A DNA stretch of 64,000 bases from Marinobacterium_A aestuariivivens (GTDB taxonomy: Bacteria; Pseudomonadota; Gammaproteobacteria; Pseudomonadales; Balneatricaceae): assembly GCF_042661465.1 (NCBI RefSeq), contig NZ_JBHSWE010000002.1:310001-374000 (forward strand). The letters are read 5' to 3'. Each line of letters begins with the position of its first letter. Position 1 is the stretch's first letter. The notes under the pieces were generated by a model that worked only from the letters and a program-made list of their open reading frames with translations, was not told where the DNA came from and searched no databases. Made by a program: the position numbers and the translations under genes. This document shows, in pieces, positions 38,319-46,500 of this stretch.

Positions 38319-38543
38319 ATGGAAATCCAACTTAGCGCCAGCAGCGAAACATTGCTGGCCCAGATGGAGAAAAGCAGCATTCCGGTGGAAACGCACTGTC
38401 GTAGCGGAATCTGCGGGATGTGTCGAGCGAGGCTTCTGAAAGGTAAGGTAGCTTACCAGAAAGAACCTTTGGCCTGTCTTTCAATGGGCGAGGTTTTGGT
38501 GTGCTGCGCAAAAGCGGTCACCGATGTCTTGCTGGATGTATGA
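38319..38543 (+). CDS. 2Fe-2S ferredoxin (YfaE-like)
   Basis: 74 residues, a minimal plant-type ferredoxin. Cluster cysteines are in THCRSGICGMCRARLL (C-X4-C-X2-C), with the fourth Cys in EVLVCCAKAV. It has its own pseudoknot leader. Such small ferredoxins supply electrons or maintain diiron cofactors (YfaE for ribonucleotide reductase). Its partner in this element is unknown; the PAPS-reductase-like proteins are candidates. Confidence 0.82.
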   Translation: MEIQLSASSETLLAQMEKSSIPVETHCRSGICGMCRARLLKGKVAYQKEPLACLSMGEVLVCCAKAVTDVLLDV

Positions 38544-38555
38544 GCTGAACTAAAA

Positions 38556-38590
38556 CCCTGCCGGGGCGTTGCCCCGGTGGGGCGCATCCC
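38556..38590 (+). promoter_or_regulatory. Hairpin leader before 38616 gene
   Basis: Stem CCGGGG-CGTTG-CCCCGG is strong. The downstream GCGCATCCC pairs only weakly with the loop, so the second interaction is doubtful here. Confidence 0.5.
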
Positions 38591-38615
38591 GGCTTACCCT
38601 ACGTGGAGAGTCGTG

Positions 38616-39076
38616 ATGATGAAATTGAATAAGAGGTCTGCCAGAGAGGATGAGAAGGAAGGTGTGATCCGCACCATCAAGTGGTGCAAAGCAAACAATC
38701 TTCTCCTAGCAGGACTGCCATACCGGGACGATCTTGCGGGGAGCTCCGGGATTTTTTGGAGGCTATAACGCCTCCGGGAACCTCAAACGAGCACCTTAGG
38801 CAAGCAATCCGCGAGGGGTACCAAGAGCGTGATGTTGTCCATCATGGCATTCTGGAATGCCCTCTCCGCTGGTTCATGGAAGCCGATGGGAAAACCTTTG
38901 ACCGGGAGCTGATCCACAATTACGTGGTAGCTTACGGTCGTGGCGGACCCTCAAGCGAAGCCTATGAACTGGCCGAGAAATGGTTTTGGCAGGGGAAGGC
39001 GGAGTCCGACATTGCGTTTGAGATTTTTTTCCGGGGACTGACTGTACAGGAAGAGGTCGAGCAAAATGGAGGCTGA
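38616..39076 (+). CDS. Hypothetical protein, one frame break
   Basis: About 153 codons. MMKLNKRSAREDEKEGVIRTIKWC...YRDDLAG joins ELRDFLEAITPPGTSNEHLRQAIREG after restoring one G in the run at 38737-38740. It is soluble and acidic with a C-terminus FFRGLTVQEEVEQNGG. Overlaps the next gene by 11 bp. No known family. Confidence 0.6.
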
Positions 39077-39338
39077 CAGCCCGCGTCCAGATATGTTTGT
39101 GCCTGCGTGTGGTGGTACAGAGAAGCCGTTTACCGTCAGTGGTCGGCGATGGCTTTATGCATATCACCCGCTTAGTCAGAGGCATTGCTACCTCGACCTG
39201 GACAGCAACAAGCCTGTTTGGAACCGGAGCTTTCATCCTGCCTTTCACCCTGAGCTGGAGTTCGTGGACGAGCCCGCCGATGCAATCGCTTATCCCGGAG
39301 CCTCTGGTGATGAAATGATCGAGAATCTCTACTGGTAA
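39066..39338 (+). CDS. Hypothetical protein
   Basis: 90 residues, starting inside the end of the previous gene, so probably coupled. Contains RRWLYAYHPLSQRHCYLDLDSNKPVW. No family recognised. Confidence 0.6.
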   Translation: MEADSPRPDMFVPACGGTEKPFTVSGRRWLYAYHPLSQRHCYLDLDSNKPVWNRSFHPAFHPELEFVDEPADAIAYPGASGDEMIENLYW

Positions 39339-39390
39339 CCAGGTAGTCATCTCTGCAACCGGCGGTGACCCTCATGCAACTTGAAACTAA

Positions 39391-39437
39391 CCCATAAGGG
39401 GCCTTCTCACCCCTTGTGGGGATGAATGGGCCTCTCC
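39391..39437 (+). promoter_or_regulatory. Pseudoknot-type leader without an obvious gene
   Basis: Stem CCCATAAGGGG/CCCCTTGTGGGG; GGGGCC can pair with GGGCCTC downstream. No start with ribosome-binding site follows before the next leader at 39508. Confidence 0.5.
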
Positions 39438-39507
39438 TTTACCGACTAAACCGGGAAAGCGTGCAGCTTATCAAGCATTAAGTTTGTAGCTTCATGGCTT
39501 ACTGCAA

Positions 39508-39544
39508 CCCCAAGGGGCTCGACTCCCTTGGGGGATCTCGGGCC
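39508..39544 (+). promoter_or_regulatory. Pseudoknot leader before 39571 gene
   Basis: Stem CCCCAAGGG/CCCTTGGGG. GGCTCGA (39516-39522) pairs with TCGGGCC (39538-39544), seven pairs, one G-U. Confidence 0.8.
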
Positions 39545-39570
39545 TCGACGGCATACAGAAGGAGATCCCC

Positions 39571-39948
39571 ATGGATGCAGTGCGTCTGTCTCTTCCTATA
39601 TATCGCGAGGAAGTGCAACTGGAGCTCGACTTGTTCGGTTCGACCGAGCCAAGCAAGCCAGCCAAAGTCATCCCGTTTGAGCCACGGTTCGAGTGGGATG
39701 AAAAAGCCATATTCGAGCTCCGTGAGGGGCTGTTATGGCATAGCCTGAAAGTCCTGGCAGATGGTAGAGCCGGAGAGGGTATAAAGCAGGAAACGATGGA
39801 ATGGTTGATGTCGGACGACATACACCCGTTCTCCTTCGTTGTCTGTTGTTCGGAGCTGGGATATTTGTCATCAGAGCTCCGAGAACAAACCCTCGCAGTG
39901 CTTCATCAACAGGAAAGGGCTAAGGTTAGGGAAAGCCGTCAGGCATGA
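39571..39948 (+). CDS. Hypothetical protein
   Basis: 125 residues, soluble. AGGAGATCC before the ATG. An internal EVQLELDLFGSTEPSKPAKVIPF looks like a short linear motif region (QLxLF-like, reminiscent of clamp-binding peptides, which is speculative). Last gene of operon 5. Confidence 0.65.
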   Translation: MDAVRLSLPIYREEVQLELDLFGSTEPSKPAKVIPFEPRFEWDEKAIFELREGLLWHSLKVLADGRAGEGIKQETMEWLMSDDIHPFSFVVCCSELGYLSSELREQTLAVLHQQERAKVRESRQA

Positions 39949-39990
39949 CCCTGGGTTGGCGTTGGAGAGTGCCAATGAGCTTCTCTCTGG

Positions 39991-40093
39991 CGCTTTCCGG
40001 GTCTCTTTAATCTTTCACATGTGAAAGAAACAGAGTGACGCGGAAAGCGTCTGAGGCGCTTTGTGTGATAGCTGGTCACCTAAAACAAACAGC
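39991..40093 (+). promoter_or_regulatory. Operon leader RNA, copy 6
   Basis: Hairpin A: CGCTTTCCG/CGGAAAGCG enclosing the 40011 palindrome. Hairpin B: GCG-TCTGAGG-CGC. Hairpin C: GTGA-TAGCTGG-TCAC (40065-40079), a compensatory variant, then AAAACAAACAGC. Confidence 0.85.
40011..40028. promoter_or_regulatory. 18-bp palindrome TCTTTCACATGTGAAAGA (copy 3)
   Basis: Perfect palindrome lying between the two arms of leader hairpin A of copy 6. Confidence 0.6.
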
Positions 40094-40315
40094 ACGAAAC
40101 GTAATCCCATGGCTAGCGCTGTGGGCCTTCCTGAGTGAACAGGCGACATTGCCCTGCGGGACAGACTCCCGTAAGGGACGATGCCTTGCCAGGGCTTCCT
40201 ACCAATGGGGGCTCTACGGTCACAATCACCTGCACTCATACAGAGATTCGATCCCATTCAGGGCGTTCGATCATCAGTGTGGTGGGGGCTCCCGTTGCTA
40301 CCGAACGGAGGAAGT

Positions 40316-40603
40316 ATGTATCTCGATGTTAATTGGCGAGGGTTGGACAGAAATGACGCGACGTTATTCTGCCATCTCAGTGGTGCCAAGGAGTTGAGTG
40401 ATGCAAAACGTTATCGTGAGAACCGGAAGCTGGTGCAGGCATACCTGTACCGGGTCCAGCAGCGCATTAACGCGGGCCATAAGAAAGGGGCTATCTACCT
40501 GTTCAACCGTCTGGTTGCTCTCATAGATGCTCCTTGCTGGCTGGTGGTAGCACTGGCGGAACAGCTGGATACAACTCCGCTCTCTCATAGTAAGCGTGAA
40601 TAA
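40316..40603 (+). CDS. Hypothetical basic protein, RT-maturase-like N-terminus
   Basis: 95 residues. CGGAGGA before the ATG. The middle (LVQAYLYRVQQRINAGHKKGAIYLFNRLV) faintly resembles the N-terminal thumb-like segment of group II intron maturases (VxxLQxRIxxAxxxGxxxxxxxLQRxL), but nothing else matches. First gene of operon 6. The 220 bp before it contain hairpins and no other gene. Confidence 0.6.
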   Translation: MYLDVNWRGLDRNDATLFCHLSGAKELSDAKRYRENRKLVQAYLYRVQQRINAGHKKGAIYLFNRLVALIDAPCWLVVALAEQLDTTPLSHSKRE

Positions 40604-40640
40604 CCCTACCGGGGTTCCGTCCCGGAAGGGGCGGATTCCG
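40604..40640 (+). promoter_or_regulatory. Pseudoknot leader before 40662 gene
   Basis: Stem CCCTACCGGG/CCCGGAAGGGG. GGGTTCCG can pair with CGGATTCC with one mismatch. Confidence 0.6.
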
Positions 40641-40661
40641 GCCAACAACCTGGAGATTCGC

Positions 40662-41141
40662 ATGAAACGATATGAACTGATCATCACTGAACGTGATGTC
40701 AATGAGAAACTGGTGTACCTCAATTTTGGGGAAAGCTTGAGAGACGTTGTAGAGAAAGCTGTTTCTGATTTCGAGGGCTGCATTATCATTTCAATGAATA
40801 ATGTCCCGACAGAGAAGCAGCTTGAAAGCATCGGCTATTCGGTGCGTGAAGACAGTGATCTACCGGGATACTGGTATTTCACGGACGGGTCCGAGGGCTC
40901 GGACATTTCGCATGAGACCAGAGACGCAGCCGCAGTTGAAGCTTTCAATCACTTCATTCAGTCGGCGTTTCCGCTGAATGCACCTGCTCCTCGTTCGATA
41001 GGAGAGGAGGTGACCTGGATTGATCCCGATGACGGGCATTCATCCGGTGTCTATGAGGTGGTGAAGAAGAGCGGGGAAGTTTACTTCCTCCGCAGTGAAG
41101 CTGGCGTCGAAGTAGAGGCACTTGCTCATGAATTGCGCTAA
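40662..41141 (+). CDS. Hypothetical protein
   Basis: 159 residues, acidic, soluble. The last ~45 residues (GEEVTWIDPDDGHSSGVYEVVKKSGEVYFLRSEAGVEVEAL) look like a small SH3-like beta barrel. Overlaps the next gene by 14 bp. No family recognised. Confidence 0.65.
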   Translation: MKRYELIITERDVNEKLVYLNFGESLRDVVEKAVSDFEGCIIISMNNVPTEKQLESIGYSVREDSDLPGYWYFTDGSEGSDISHETRDAAAVEAFNHFIQSAFPLNAPAPRSIGEEVTWIDPDDGHSSGVYEVVKKSGEVYFLRSEAGVEVEALAHELR

Positions 41142-41661
41142 CCGTTCATCAGTTCTTGCCACTACTCCACGCCAGACAGAAAAGGCCAGGGTTCTCCCAA
41201 GTCTTGAAGACTGGAACTACGTTGTCGAGACGAAAAAGCGCTGGAGGGTTCTTCCTGACTCGATGGAGGTCATGGAGTTCTACGGCGACGGCGATCCTTT
41301 CTTCGGAGGGCGTGCCTGCGACCTTGTGCTGAGTAAAGATGGTCGGCTGGTGGATCAACCGACTATACGAACCGGCGAGGCTGCGGTATTCATGACCATC
41401 GAGGAAGCCCATGAAGCCGCCAAAGGGATCCCGAATCGCCGTCCTGGCAGTATTCTGGGTGTACTTCCGGTTTGGGAGCGCTCCAGACCGCGAACTGTGG
41501 CCGAGCGGTATCCCCGCTTACTCAAGGCGCTCAGAGCGCATTGCCAGTTGACCGAACTGGAAGCCTTGTGCGCTTTGGCAGGACAGGAGCCTGAGGCCAT
41601 TCGCCACCTTGGCGGATGGCATAAGGCCATTCAGGCAGCCTGGGAGTCGAGACACCGATAG
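41128..41661 (+). CDS. Hypothetical protein
   Basis: 177 residues from the ATG at 41128, overlapping the previous gene. Contains EVMEFYGDGDPFFGGRACDLVLSKDGRL and a helical C-terminal domain (YPRLLKALRAHCQLTELEALCALAGQ). No recognised family. Last gene of operon 6. Confidence 0.65.
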   Translation: MNCANRSSVLATTPRQTEKARVLPSLEDWNYVVETKKRWRVLPDSMEVMEFYGDGDPFFGGRACDLVLSKDGRLVDQPTIRTGEAAVFMTIEEAHEAAKGIPNRRPGSILGVLPVWERSRPRTVAERYPRLLKALRAHCQLTELEALCALAGQEPEAIRHLGGWHKAIQAAWESRHR

Positions 41662-41715
41662 AAAAATGGCATCCCGTAAAGCTCCGGCTTTACGGGCGCT
41701 GCCGCCTTCTGCAAC

Positions 41716-41763
41716 CGATACTGGCAAATTGAGCGGTGACATTTCTTCCAGGGTAGGTAGAAT
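41716..41763 (+). promoter_or_regulatory. Activator box and -10 of operon 7
   Basis: ATACTGGCAAATTGAGCG resembles the FlhDC-like half-site. TAGAAT (41758-41763) lies 23 bp after it. Confidence 0.6.
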
Positions 41764-41767
41764 CGTC

Positions 41768-41874
41768 AAAACTGAGCTGTTTTTCCCGGTCATCTGGCTT
41801 CGGGTGAGCCGGAAAAGCAGTTTTGCTCTCGCTGAGAGCGAAGATGAGATAGCTGGTCTCTCGAAACAAACAGC
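41768..41874 (+). promoter_or_regulatory. Operon leader RNA, copy 7
   Basis: Hairpin A: AAAACTG..TTTTTCCCGG/CCGGAAAAGCAGTTTT. Hairpin B: GCTCTC-GCT-GAGAGC. Hairpin C: GAGA-TAGCTGG-TCTC (41846-41860), then CGAAACAAACAGC. Confidence 0.88.
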
Positions 41875-41885
41875 TTTTCAATTAA

Positions 41886-41917
41886 CCCAGCGGGGATGCC
41901 CTGCTGGGGACATCTCC
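41886..41917 (+). promoter_or_regulatory. Pseudoknot leader before 41939 gene
   Basis: Stem CCCAGCGGG/CCCTGCTGGG. GGGGATG (41892-41898) pairs with CATCTCC (41911-41917). Confidence 0.8.
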
Positions 41918-41938
41918 GCCATAGCCGGAGAACCTACC

Positions 41939-42220
41939 ATGGCCTATGCAAGTCAGTTGCCTGAGCCTAAATTCAACGCCATATACGATGAGCTGTATAA
42001 GCGGTCTGAGACCGCAGCAAAAGCCGCGTATCAGGCGAAACTGGAAAAAGCCAAAACCCGTAAGCAACGTGAAGCATGTGCAGGGCACTACCCGAGTGAC
42101 TGGTCAAAGTTGTTTGATCTGTGGTGCCGGGACAAAGTGACTAATCTGCATGTCCTTGACTGCCTGCGAATCGGGCATGTGTATTCTGGGGAAGATCTCT
42201 CCGGTACATCGATCCATTAA
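41939..42220 (+). CDS. Hypothetical protein
   Basis: 93 residues, basic helical N-terminal half (KRSETAAKAAYQAKLEKAKTRKQREA). First gene of operon 7. No family recognised. Confidence 0.65.
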   Translation: MAYASQLPEPKFNAIYDELYKRSETAAKAAYQAKLEKAKTRKQREACAGHYPSDWSKLFDLWCRDKVTNLHVLDCLRIGHVYSGEDLSGTSIH

Positions 42221-42227
42221 TTACCTG

Positions 42228-42265
42228 CCCACCGGGCGCATCGCCCGGTATGGGACGTGTGCGCC
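42228..42265 (+). promoter_or_regulatory. Pseudoknot leader before 42286 gene
   Basis: GGCGCA (42235-42240) is complementary to TGCGCC (42260-42265); stem CCCACCGG/CCGGTATGGG. Confidence 0.82.
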
Positions 42266-42285
42266 TGTAATTTTCAGGAGAAAGC

Positions 42286-42597
42286 ATGTTCCAAGAGCAG
42301 TATATAGTTGATTACAGCAATGAATTCCCGCATGCCATCCTAGCTCAAGGCATGGGGAGTGATTTCATGGCCCTGTTTCAGCTTGGAGAATCGGTTCGCC
42401 GGAAGGACGGAAAGCAGGCTCGCTACGAGCTTGTCCACCGGTGGTTGCGCAAACCCTGCGAGACTGATGATGATCAGTCGTGGGGCTCTGTTATGGGCAC
42501 ACAAAGAACCTATCTCCATCAGTCTGAAGTAGAACCACTGTTGACAAGGATGAAGCGGGAAGAGGTCTCCATTTTCGACGACTTCAGCATGTTTTGA
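42286..42597 (+). CDS. Hypothetical protein
   Basis: 103 residues, soluble. Start supported by CAGGAGAAAGC. Ends with MKREEVSIFDDFSMF. No family recognised. Confidence 0.65.
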   Translation: MFQEQYIVDYSNEFPHAILAQGMGSDFMALFQLGESVRRKDGKQARYELVHRWLRKPCETDDDQSWGSVMGTQRTYLHQSEVEPLLTRMKREEVSIFDDFSMF

Positions 42598-42632
42598 ATC
42601 AACAGACGGAAGATCAAAGGAGGTGAAAGGGT

Positions 42633-42902
42633 ATGGGAAGCAACGGAGTGCTACTATTGCCTGTGACTACGAATCATAGGCAAGCACGTATGCCAACCAT
42701 AGAAATCCGCTTTAGCGAGCGTGACACGCTTCCAGAGCTGCTGGAGCGCCGAGCCAAGGAACTCGACATCACTGTTGAGCAGCTGGTCAAGCGTTTCATC
42801 TGCACTGGCATGCAAGACTACGAAACCGACGAAGGCTCTGCCGCACCGGGAGAGTCCCTTGACGACTTCCTGGTGAAAAACAGGGTCCGTAAGGAAGAGT
42901 AG
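42633..42902 (+). CDS. RHH-like antitoxin candidate
   Basis: 89 residues. A near-perfect AAAGGAGGTGA precedes the ATG at 42633; an internal ATG at 42690 (MPTIEIRFSERDT) would give a shorter protein more like standard ribbon-helix-helix antitoxins. The core (IEIRFSERDTLPELLERRAKELDITVEQLVKRF) fits RHH. The next gene is PemK-like, so a toxin-antitoxin pair is likely. This gene lacks the usual pseudoknot leader. Confidence 0.6.
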   Translation: MGSNGVLLLPVTTNHRQARMPTIEIRFSERDTLPELLERRAKELDITVEQLVKRFICTGMQDYETDEGSAAPGESLDDFLVKNRVRKEE

Positions 42903-42945
42903 TCTTAACACATCACTAATTGCCCTTCAGGGCTCGGAGGTAGAC

Positions 42946-43332
42946 ATGTCTAACCTTTCGGCCCTGGTAGGGGCCATTCTGTTTGCCTGGCTGCCGGAGG
43001 ACGAGCATCCCCATCGACCAGGCCCCAAGTTCCGACCGGTACTTGTAGTTGACGCCGATCCATCTGGAAAACGCCTCTGTCTGGCCTATGGCACGAGTCA
43101 GCGGGTGGAGCAGAACGGGAAAGGTGAAATTACGTTCCGAAAGGACGAAATCGAGGGTTTGAGCAAAGACACGAAGTTCTGCATAGGGAAAACCAAGTGG
43201 ATTCCCCTGTCGGCTGAGTACCTTTCTCGAACCAAGAAAAATGCTGGTGGACTAGCAGTCCTTGGATTCATCCCGCAGAAGCGTTCCAGAGAACTTCAGA
43301 TGAGGATAGAAGAGGTCACCGGTATCCAATAA
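42946..43332 (+). CDS. PemK/MazF-like protein
   Basis: 128 residues. GAILFAWLPEDEHPHRPGPKFRPVLVVD matches the N-terminal strand and conserved Pro-Gly-Pro-K-x-RP region of PemK/MazF-like proteins. It follows an RHH-like gene by 43 bp with GGAGGT before the ATG. If active it would be an mRNA endoribonuclease toxin; it could also be a DNA or RNA-binding derivative. Confidence 0.6.
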   Translation: MSNLSALVGAILFAWLPEDEHPHRPGPKFRPVLVVDADPSGKRLCLAYGTSQRVEQNGKGEITFRKDEIEGLSKDTKFCIGKTKWIPLSAEYLSRTKKNAGGLAVLGFIPQKRSRELQMRIEEVTGIQ

Positions 43333-43369
43333 CCCTTGCGGAAGGTCTGCCCCGTAAGGGCAGCCTCCC
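43333..43369 (+). promoter_or_regulatory. Pseudoknot leader before 43390 gene
   Basis: Stem CCCTTGCGG/CCGTAAGGG. GGTCTGC can pair with GCAGCC with one bulge. Confidence 0.6.
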
Positions 43370-43389
43370 GGTTCACTCTGGAGAGTGCT

Positions 43390-43716
43390 ATGAAAAAAAT
43401 CGCCTGTTTCGCAAATCCTGTTTCGGTTATTTAGCGAGCGCCAACTAGCGGTGTATTCGGTAGTTCGAAGTTCGTTGGTGACAAGAAAGGGTTTGTCCAG
43501 AGAGTTATAACAAAGTGGTACTGCAACCCTGGGAACACCATTCCTGTTGAGTCGCTAGCCCACATTGAGCAAGCTGAAAAGCTTTATGACTTTTACTTGG
43601 AATATCGGAAGGTGGTGGAGAAAACCGGTGAAAACATCGGCGCTGTTCTCCATAAACTGATGACAACAGGCTCTATCGAAGACGCTTCAGCGCTGCTCTC
43701 AATGGACGCGGACTGA
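43390..43716 (+). pseudogene. Hypothetical gene with in-frame TAG at codon 15
   Basis: The ATG follows CTGGAGAG and a pseudoknot leader. The frame reads MKKIACFANPVSVI, a TAG at 43432, then continues open for 93 codons to VSM-like ALLSMDAD-stop at 43716. Upstream and downstream parts are in the same frame. It is either a nonsense mutant, a sequencing error, or suppressed. The product is soluble (GDKKGFVQRVITKWY...). No family recognised. Confidence 0.5.
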
Positions 43717-43744
43717 TGCCCAAGTTGCGTTTGTAACGCAAAAG

Positions 43745-43782
43745 CCCAGCGGGCCACCTGTCCCGCTGGGAACAGGTGGCCC
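43745..43782 (+). promoter_or_regulatory. Pseudoknot leader before DNA methyltransferase gene
   Basis: Stem CCCAGCGGG/CCCGCTGGG (perfect). GGGCCACCTGT (43751-43761) is exactly complementary to ACAGGTGGCCC (43772-43782): eleven pairs, the clearest example in the window. Confidence 0.92.
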
Positions 43783-43804
43783 TTCAATCTTTGGAGGAAA
43801 ACCT

Positions 43805-45454
43805 ATGGCTACTATCGTCAATACAAGACTCGGTGAGCACCGTGGCAAAAAGCGCGTCTGGCTAGAAGGCCAGAAGCTGGTCCGTGAAGGCTACCGTCCT
43901 GGCATGAAGTATGACCTGGAAGTAAAAGATTCTCAGGTTCTGCTTCATGTTAAAGAGGCTGGGAAGTTTACTGTCAGCAAGCGTGAACGGAATGGCCGCG
44001 TTTCGCCGATCATTGACCTGACGGTACAGGAGCTGGCGGACATCTTCGATGGCGTCGAGATGCTCCGAGTCGCAATCAAGAGCGGCAAGATCGTCATATC
44101 TTCCCATCACCAGCAGCAGCGGGTAAAGGAGCGGGTAGAACGGTTGGTCAGCAAGCTGGAGAAGGGTGAGCCCCTATCGGTATGCAGCCTCTTTCATGGA
44201 GGCGGCGTAGTAGACAAGGCTCTCCACAAAGGCTTATGGGAGGCCGGAATTACCAGCAAGGTTGCCGTGGCTGTCGAGATGGAAGGCAAGTACCTGGATT
44301 CGTCTCTTCGGAACAACCCGGAGCTGTGGGATGACAATTCCATGGTGATCGAATCACCGATCCAGGCTGTCAACATGAACCGGAATCCCCCGCAGGTGGA
44401 CCTGTTGATTGCAGGTATTCCATGTACGGGAGCATCGAAGTCAGGACGTAGCAAGAATATGCTGGAGTTTGCCGAATCGCATGATGAGGCAGGCGCACTT
44501 TTCTTCAACTTTCTGCAATTCGTCGAAGTTCTCAATCCCTCTATCGTCATCGCCGAGAACGTTCCCGAGTACGTGAATACTGCCTCAATGGAGGTGATCC
44601 GTTCGGTGCTGGGGTCTCTTGGATATACCCTTCAAGAACGTATCCTCGATGGGAATGAGTTTGGAGTACTGGAGAAACGGAAACGGCTTTGCGCCGTAGC
44701 CGTATCGAAAGGCATTGAGGGGTTTGAGCTCGAAAATGTCATGCCGGTGCGGGAGAAAGAGGCTTGTCTGAACGACATCCTGGAGCCTGTGGCGCCCGAC
44801 TCCGACCGATTTAAGTCCTTCGACTACTTGGCTAACAAGGAGAAACGAGACAAAGCCGCTGGGAAAGGGTTCGCTCGTCAGCTTCTGACTGGTGAAGAAA
44901 CGTTCTGCGGCACTATCGGCAAAGCGTATGCGAAGTGCCGTAGCACCGAACCGTTCATCGTCAGCAAGCATAATCCTGAGCTGTCTCGCATCCTTACACC
45001 GATAGAGCACTGTCGTGTGAAAGGGATCCCAGAAGGGACCATCAATGGCCTGGCTGACACCACCGCCCACGAGATTCTGGGGCAGTCGGTTGTGTATCCC
45101 GCGTTCTTGGCGGTCGCCAAAGAACTTGGGAACAGCCTGTGGCGTTGGCGGAAACTCAAACCAGTGATGGTCGAGGTGCTGGATGTCGAGCAACCGGTAA
45201 TCGGTGGTGAAGACTTCCATTGGGCCACAGCGCTGGTGGATGGAGAGGGCATTATTAAGCTCTCCCCAGCAGCAGAGGCGGTGGGAATGCCCATTAACTT
45301 CGACTTGGTGGATATGGGACGCAAGAGCAGCCACATCGCCTTCTATGACCCAGAGGGGAAACAAACCAGTTCAGATTACGAACCGTGCTACTACGTCCCG
45401 GCAGAACTCACTGTCGAGGGCAAGATCAAGGTTCCGGCTGAGCTGATCCACTGA
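43805..45454 (+). CDS. C5-cytosine DNA methyltransferase
   Basis: 549 residues. The catalytic motif IV is GIPCTGAS, motif VI ENVPEY, motif VIII LEKRKRLCAVAV, and FHGGGVVDKAL takes the place of motif I. An N-terminal ~120-residue extension (LVREGYRPGMKYDLEVKDSQV) and a C-terminal extension are extra to the minimal enzyme. No restriction enzyme is adjacent, so it is an orphan modifier, perhaps protecting the element from host restriction, as Dcm-like enzymes do in IncA/C plasmids. Confidence 0.82.
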   Translation: MATIVNTRLGEHRGKKRVWLEGQKLVREGYRPGMKYDLEVKDSQVLLHVKEAGKFTVSKRERNGRVSPIIDLTVQELADIFDGVEMLRVAIKSGKIVISSHHQQQRVKERVERLVSKLEKGEPLSVCSLFHGGGVVDKALHKGLWEAGITSKVAVAVEMEGKYLDSSLRNNPELWDDNSMVIESPIQAVNMNRNPPQVDLLIAGIPCTGASKSGRSKNMLEFAESHDEAGALFFNFLQFVEVLNPSIVIAENVPEYVNTASMEVIRSVLGSLGYTLQERILDGNEFGVLEKRKRLCAVAVSKGIEGFELENVMPVREKEACLNDILEPVAPDSDRFKSFDYLANKEKRDKAAGKGFARQLLTGEETFCGTIGKAYAKCRSTEPFIVSKHNPELSRILTPIEHCRVKGIPEGTINGLADTTAHEILGQSVVYPAFLAVAKELGNSLWRWRKLKPVMVEVLDVEQPVIGGEDFHWATALVDGEGIIKLSPAAEAVGMPINFDLVDMGRKSSHIAFYDPEGKQTSSDYEPCYYVPAELTVEGKIKVPAELIH

Positions 45455-45511
45455 TACAGCCGGGGTGCCGCCGCAAGGTAGGTGCTCCGGCCCCATTATA
45501 TGGAGGCCATC

Positions 45512-45943
45512 ATGAAAATTGATACCGTAGTTCGCCTACCTATGGAGGACAGCGGTCTTCAGCACAGCATCGTCCGACTGAATAACCGTAACATCGACTC
45601 AAGAAGGGAAGATCGAAACCGTTTTTTTCGTCGAGAGCCGGTGATGATCGTAAACCCCGAGAGCAGAACCAAAGTTCTTCGATATGCGATGGGGAATCCG
45701 GGGCATCTCTCGATCCCGAAGTGCGCTGTAGCGTTAGACTACGATGCGGTCGATGCCTTAGGTATCCGGTCGAAAGACACAGTGAATCTGGAGGTTCGCA
45801 GAGCCAAACGCTGGGAAGTCTGGCAATGGTTCTGGTACCACCCAGATCAGAGTGTCCAACTGTCAATTAAGCTGGGCGTTGTTGGTGCCGTTTTGGGAAT
45901 CATGGGATTCCTAAACGGCGTCATCCCTCTCATTCTGGGATAA
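45512..45943 (+). CDS. Membrane-anchored hypothetical protein
   Basis: 143 residues. The cytoplasmic part is followed by a C-terminal transmembrane segment (LGVVGAVLGIMGFLNGVIPLILG). TGGAGG before the ATG. No family recognised. Confidence 0.65.
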   Translation: MKIDTVVRLPMEDSGLQHSIVRLNNRNIDSRREDRNRFFRREPVMIVNPESRTKVLRYAMGNPGHLSIPKCAVALDYDAVDALGIRSKDTVNLEVRRAKRWEVWQWFWYHPDQSVQLSIKLGVVGAVLGIMGFLNGVIPLILG

Positions 45944-45959
45944 AGCCAGTAACAGCCGG

Positions 45960-46000
45960 CATCGGGCAAAGTGAGTCCCGATGTGGGCTTCGCTTTGCCC
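45960..46000 (+). promoter_or_regulatory. Pseudoknot leader, first of two before 46070 gene
   Basis: Stem CATCGGG/CCCGATG. GGGCAAAGTGA (45964-45974) pairs with TCGCTTTGCCC (45990-46000): eleven pairs, one G-U. Confidence 0.88.
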
Positions 46001-46010
46001 TGCGTCATAA

Positions 46011-46060
46011 CCCAAGGGGATCATGAAGCCCTCTTGGGCCGTGTTCTCCTGCTTTCATGG
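46011..46060 (+). promoter_or_regulatory. Pseudoknot leader, second before 46070 gene
   Basis: Stem CCCAAGGG/CCCTCTTGGG. CATGAAGC can pair with GCTTTCATG (46051-46059) with a bulge. Confidence 0.6.
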
Positions 46061-46069
46061 AGAAGGAGC

Positions 46070-46435
46070 ATGCAAGATTCCATAAAGTTGAGAAACCCAT
46101 ACAGTTTGGATGAAACGCTTGAGAAGCTGCGTCACTATCTGACGGCTATTCAAAGGCCAGAAGCTCTCTCTCTGCTTGAAAAGGCTGACAGTAAAGCTAA
46201 GGCGGAGGAAGACTATGCTCGTCAAATGGAGTCAGCTCTGCTTAACGGCTCCACCATCGAATGCAGGGAGTTGTTCTCGGCGTTCGGTGACTACTGGGCC
46301 AGAACTCATGACGAAATTCCATGCTATCGGCATCATGATGCCGTAAACTTGATAGATAGCGCGATCTACCATATCAAACTGGGTGATAGCGAGGATGCCA
46401 TTGAGTTTTTCAACTTGATGCACAACCAACCCTAG
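46070..46435 (+). CDS. Hypothetical protein
   Basis: 121 residues, all-helical in appearance (DETLEKLRHYLTAIQRPEALSLLEKADSKAKAEEDYARQM). AGAAGGAG before the ATG. Last gene of operon 7. No family recognised. Confidence 0.65.
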   Translation: MQDSIKLRNPYSLDETLEKLRHYLTAIQRPEALSLLEKADSKAKAEEDYARQMESALLNGSTIECRELFSAFGDYWARTHDEIPCYRHHDAVNLIDSAIYHIKLGDSEDAIEFFNLMHNQP

Positions 46436-46471
46436 AGAGCTTGCCGCTTTCTGGGACACTACTTGATACCA

Positions 46472-46500
46472 AAAGCGCTGGGGGAGATCCCCCACGCTTT
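46472..46500 (+). terminator. Hairpin after operon 7
   Basis: AAAGCG..TGGGGGA and TCCCCCA..CGCTTT form a long stem. Its last bases overlap the first arm of leader 8 hairpin A, so the two structures compete. Confidence 0.65.
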
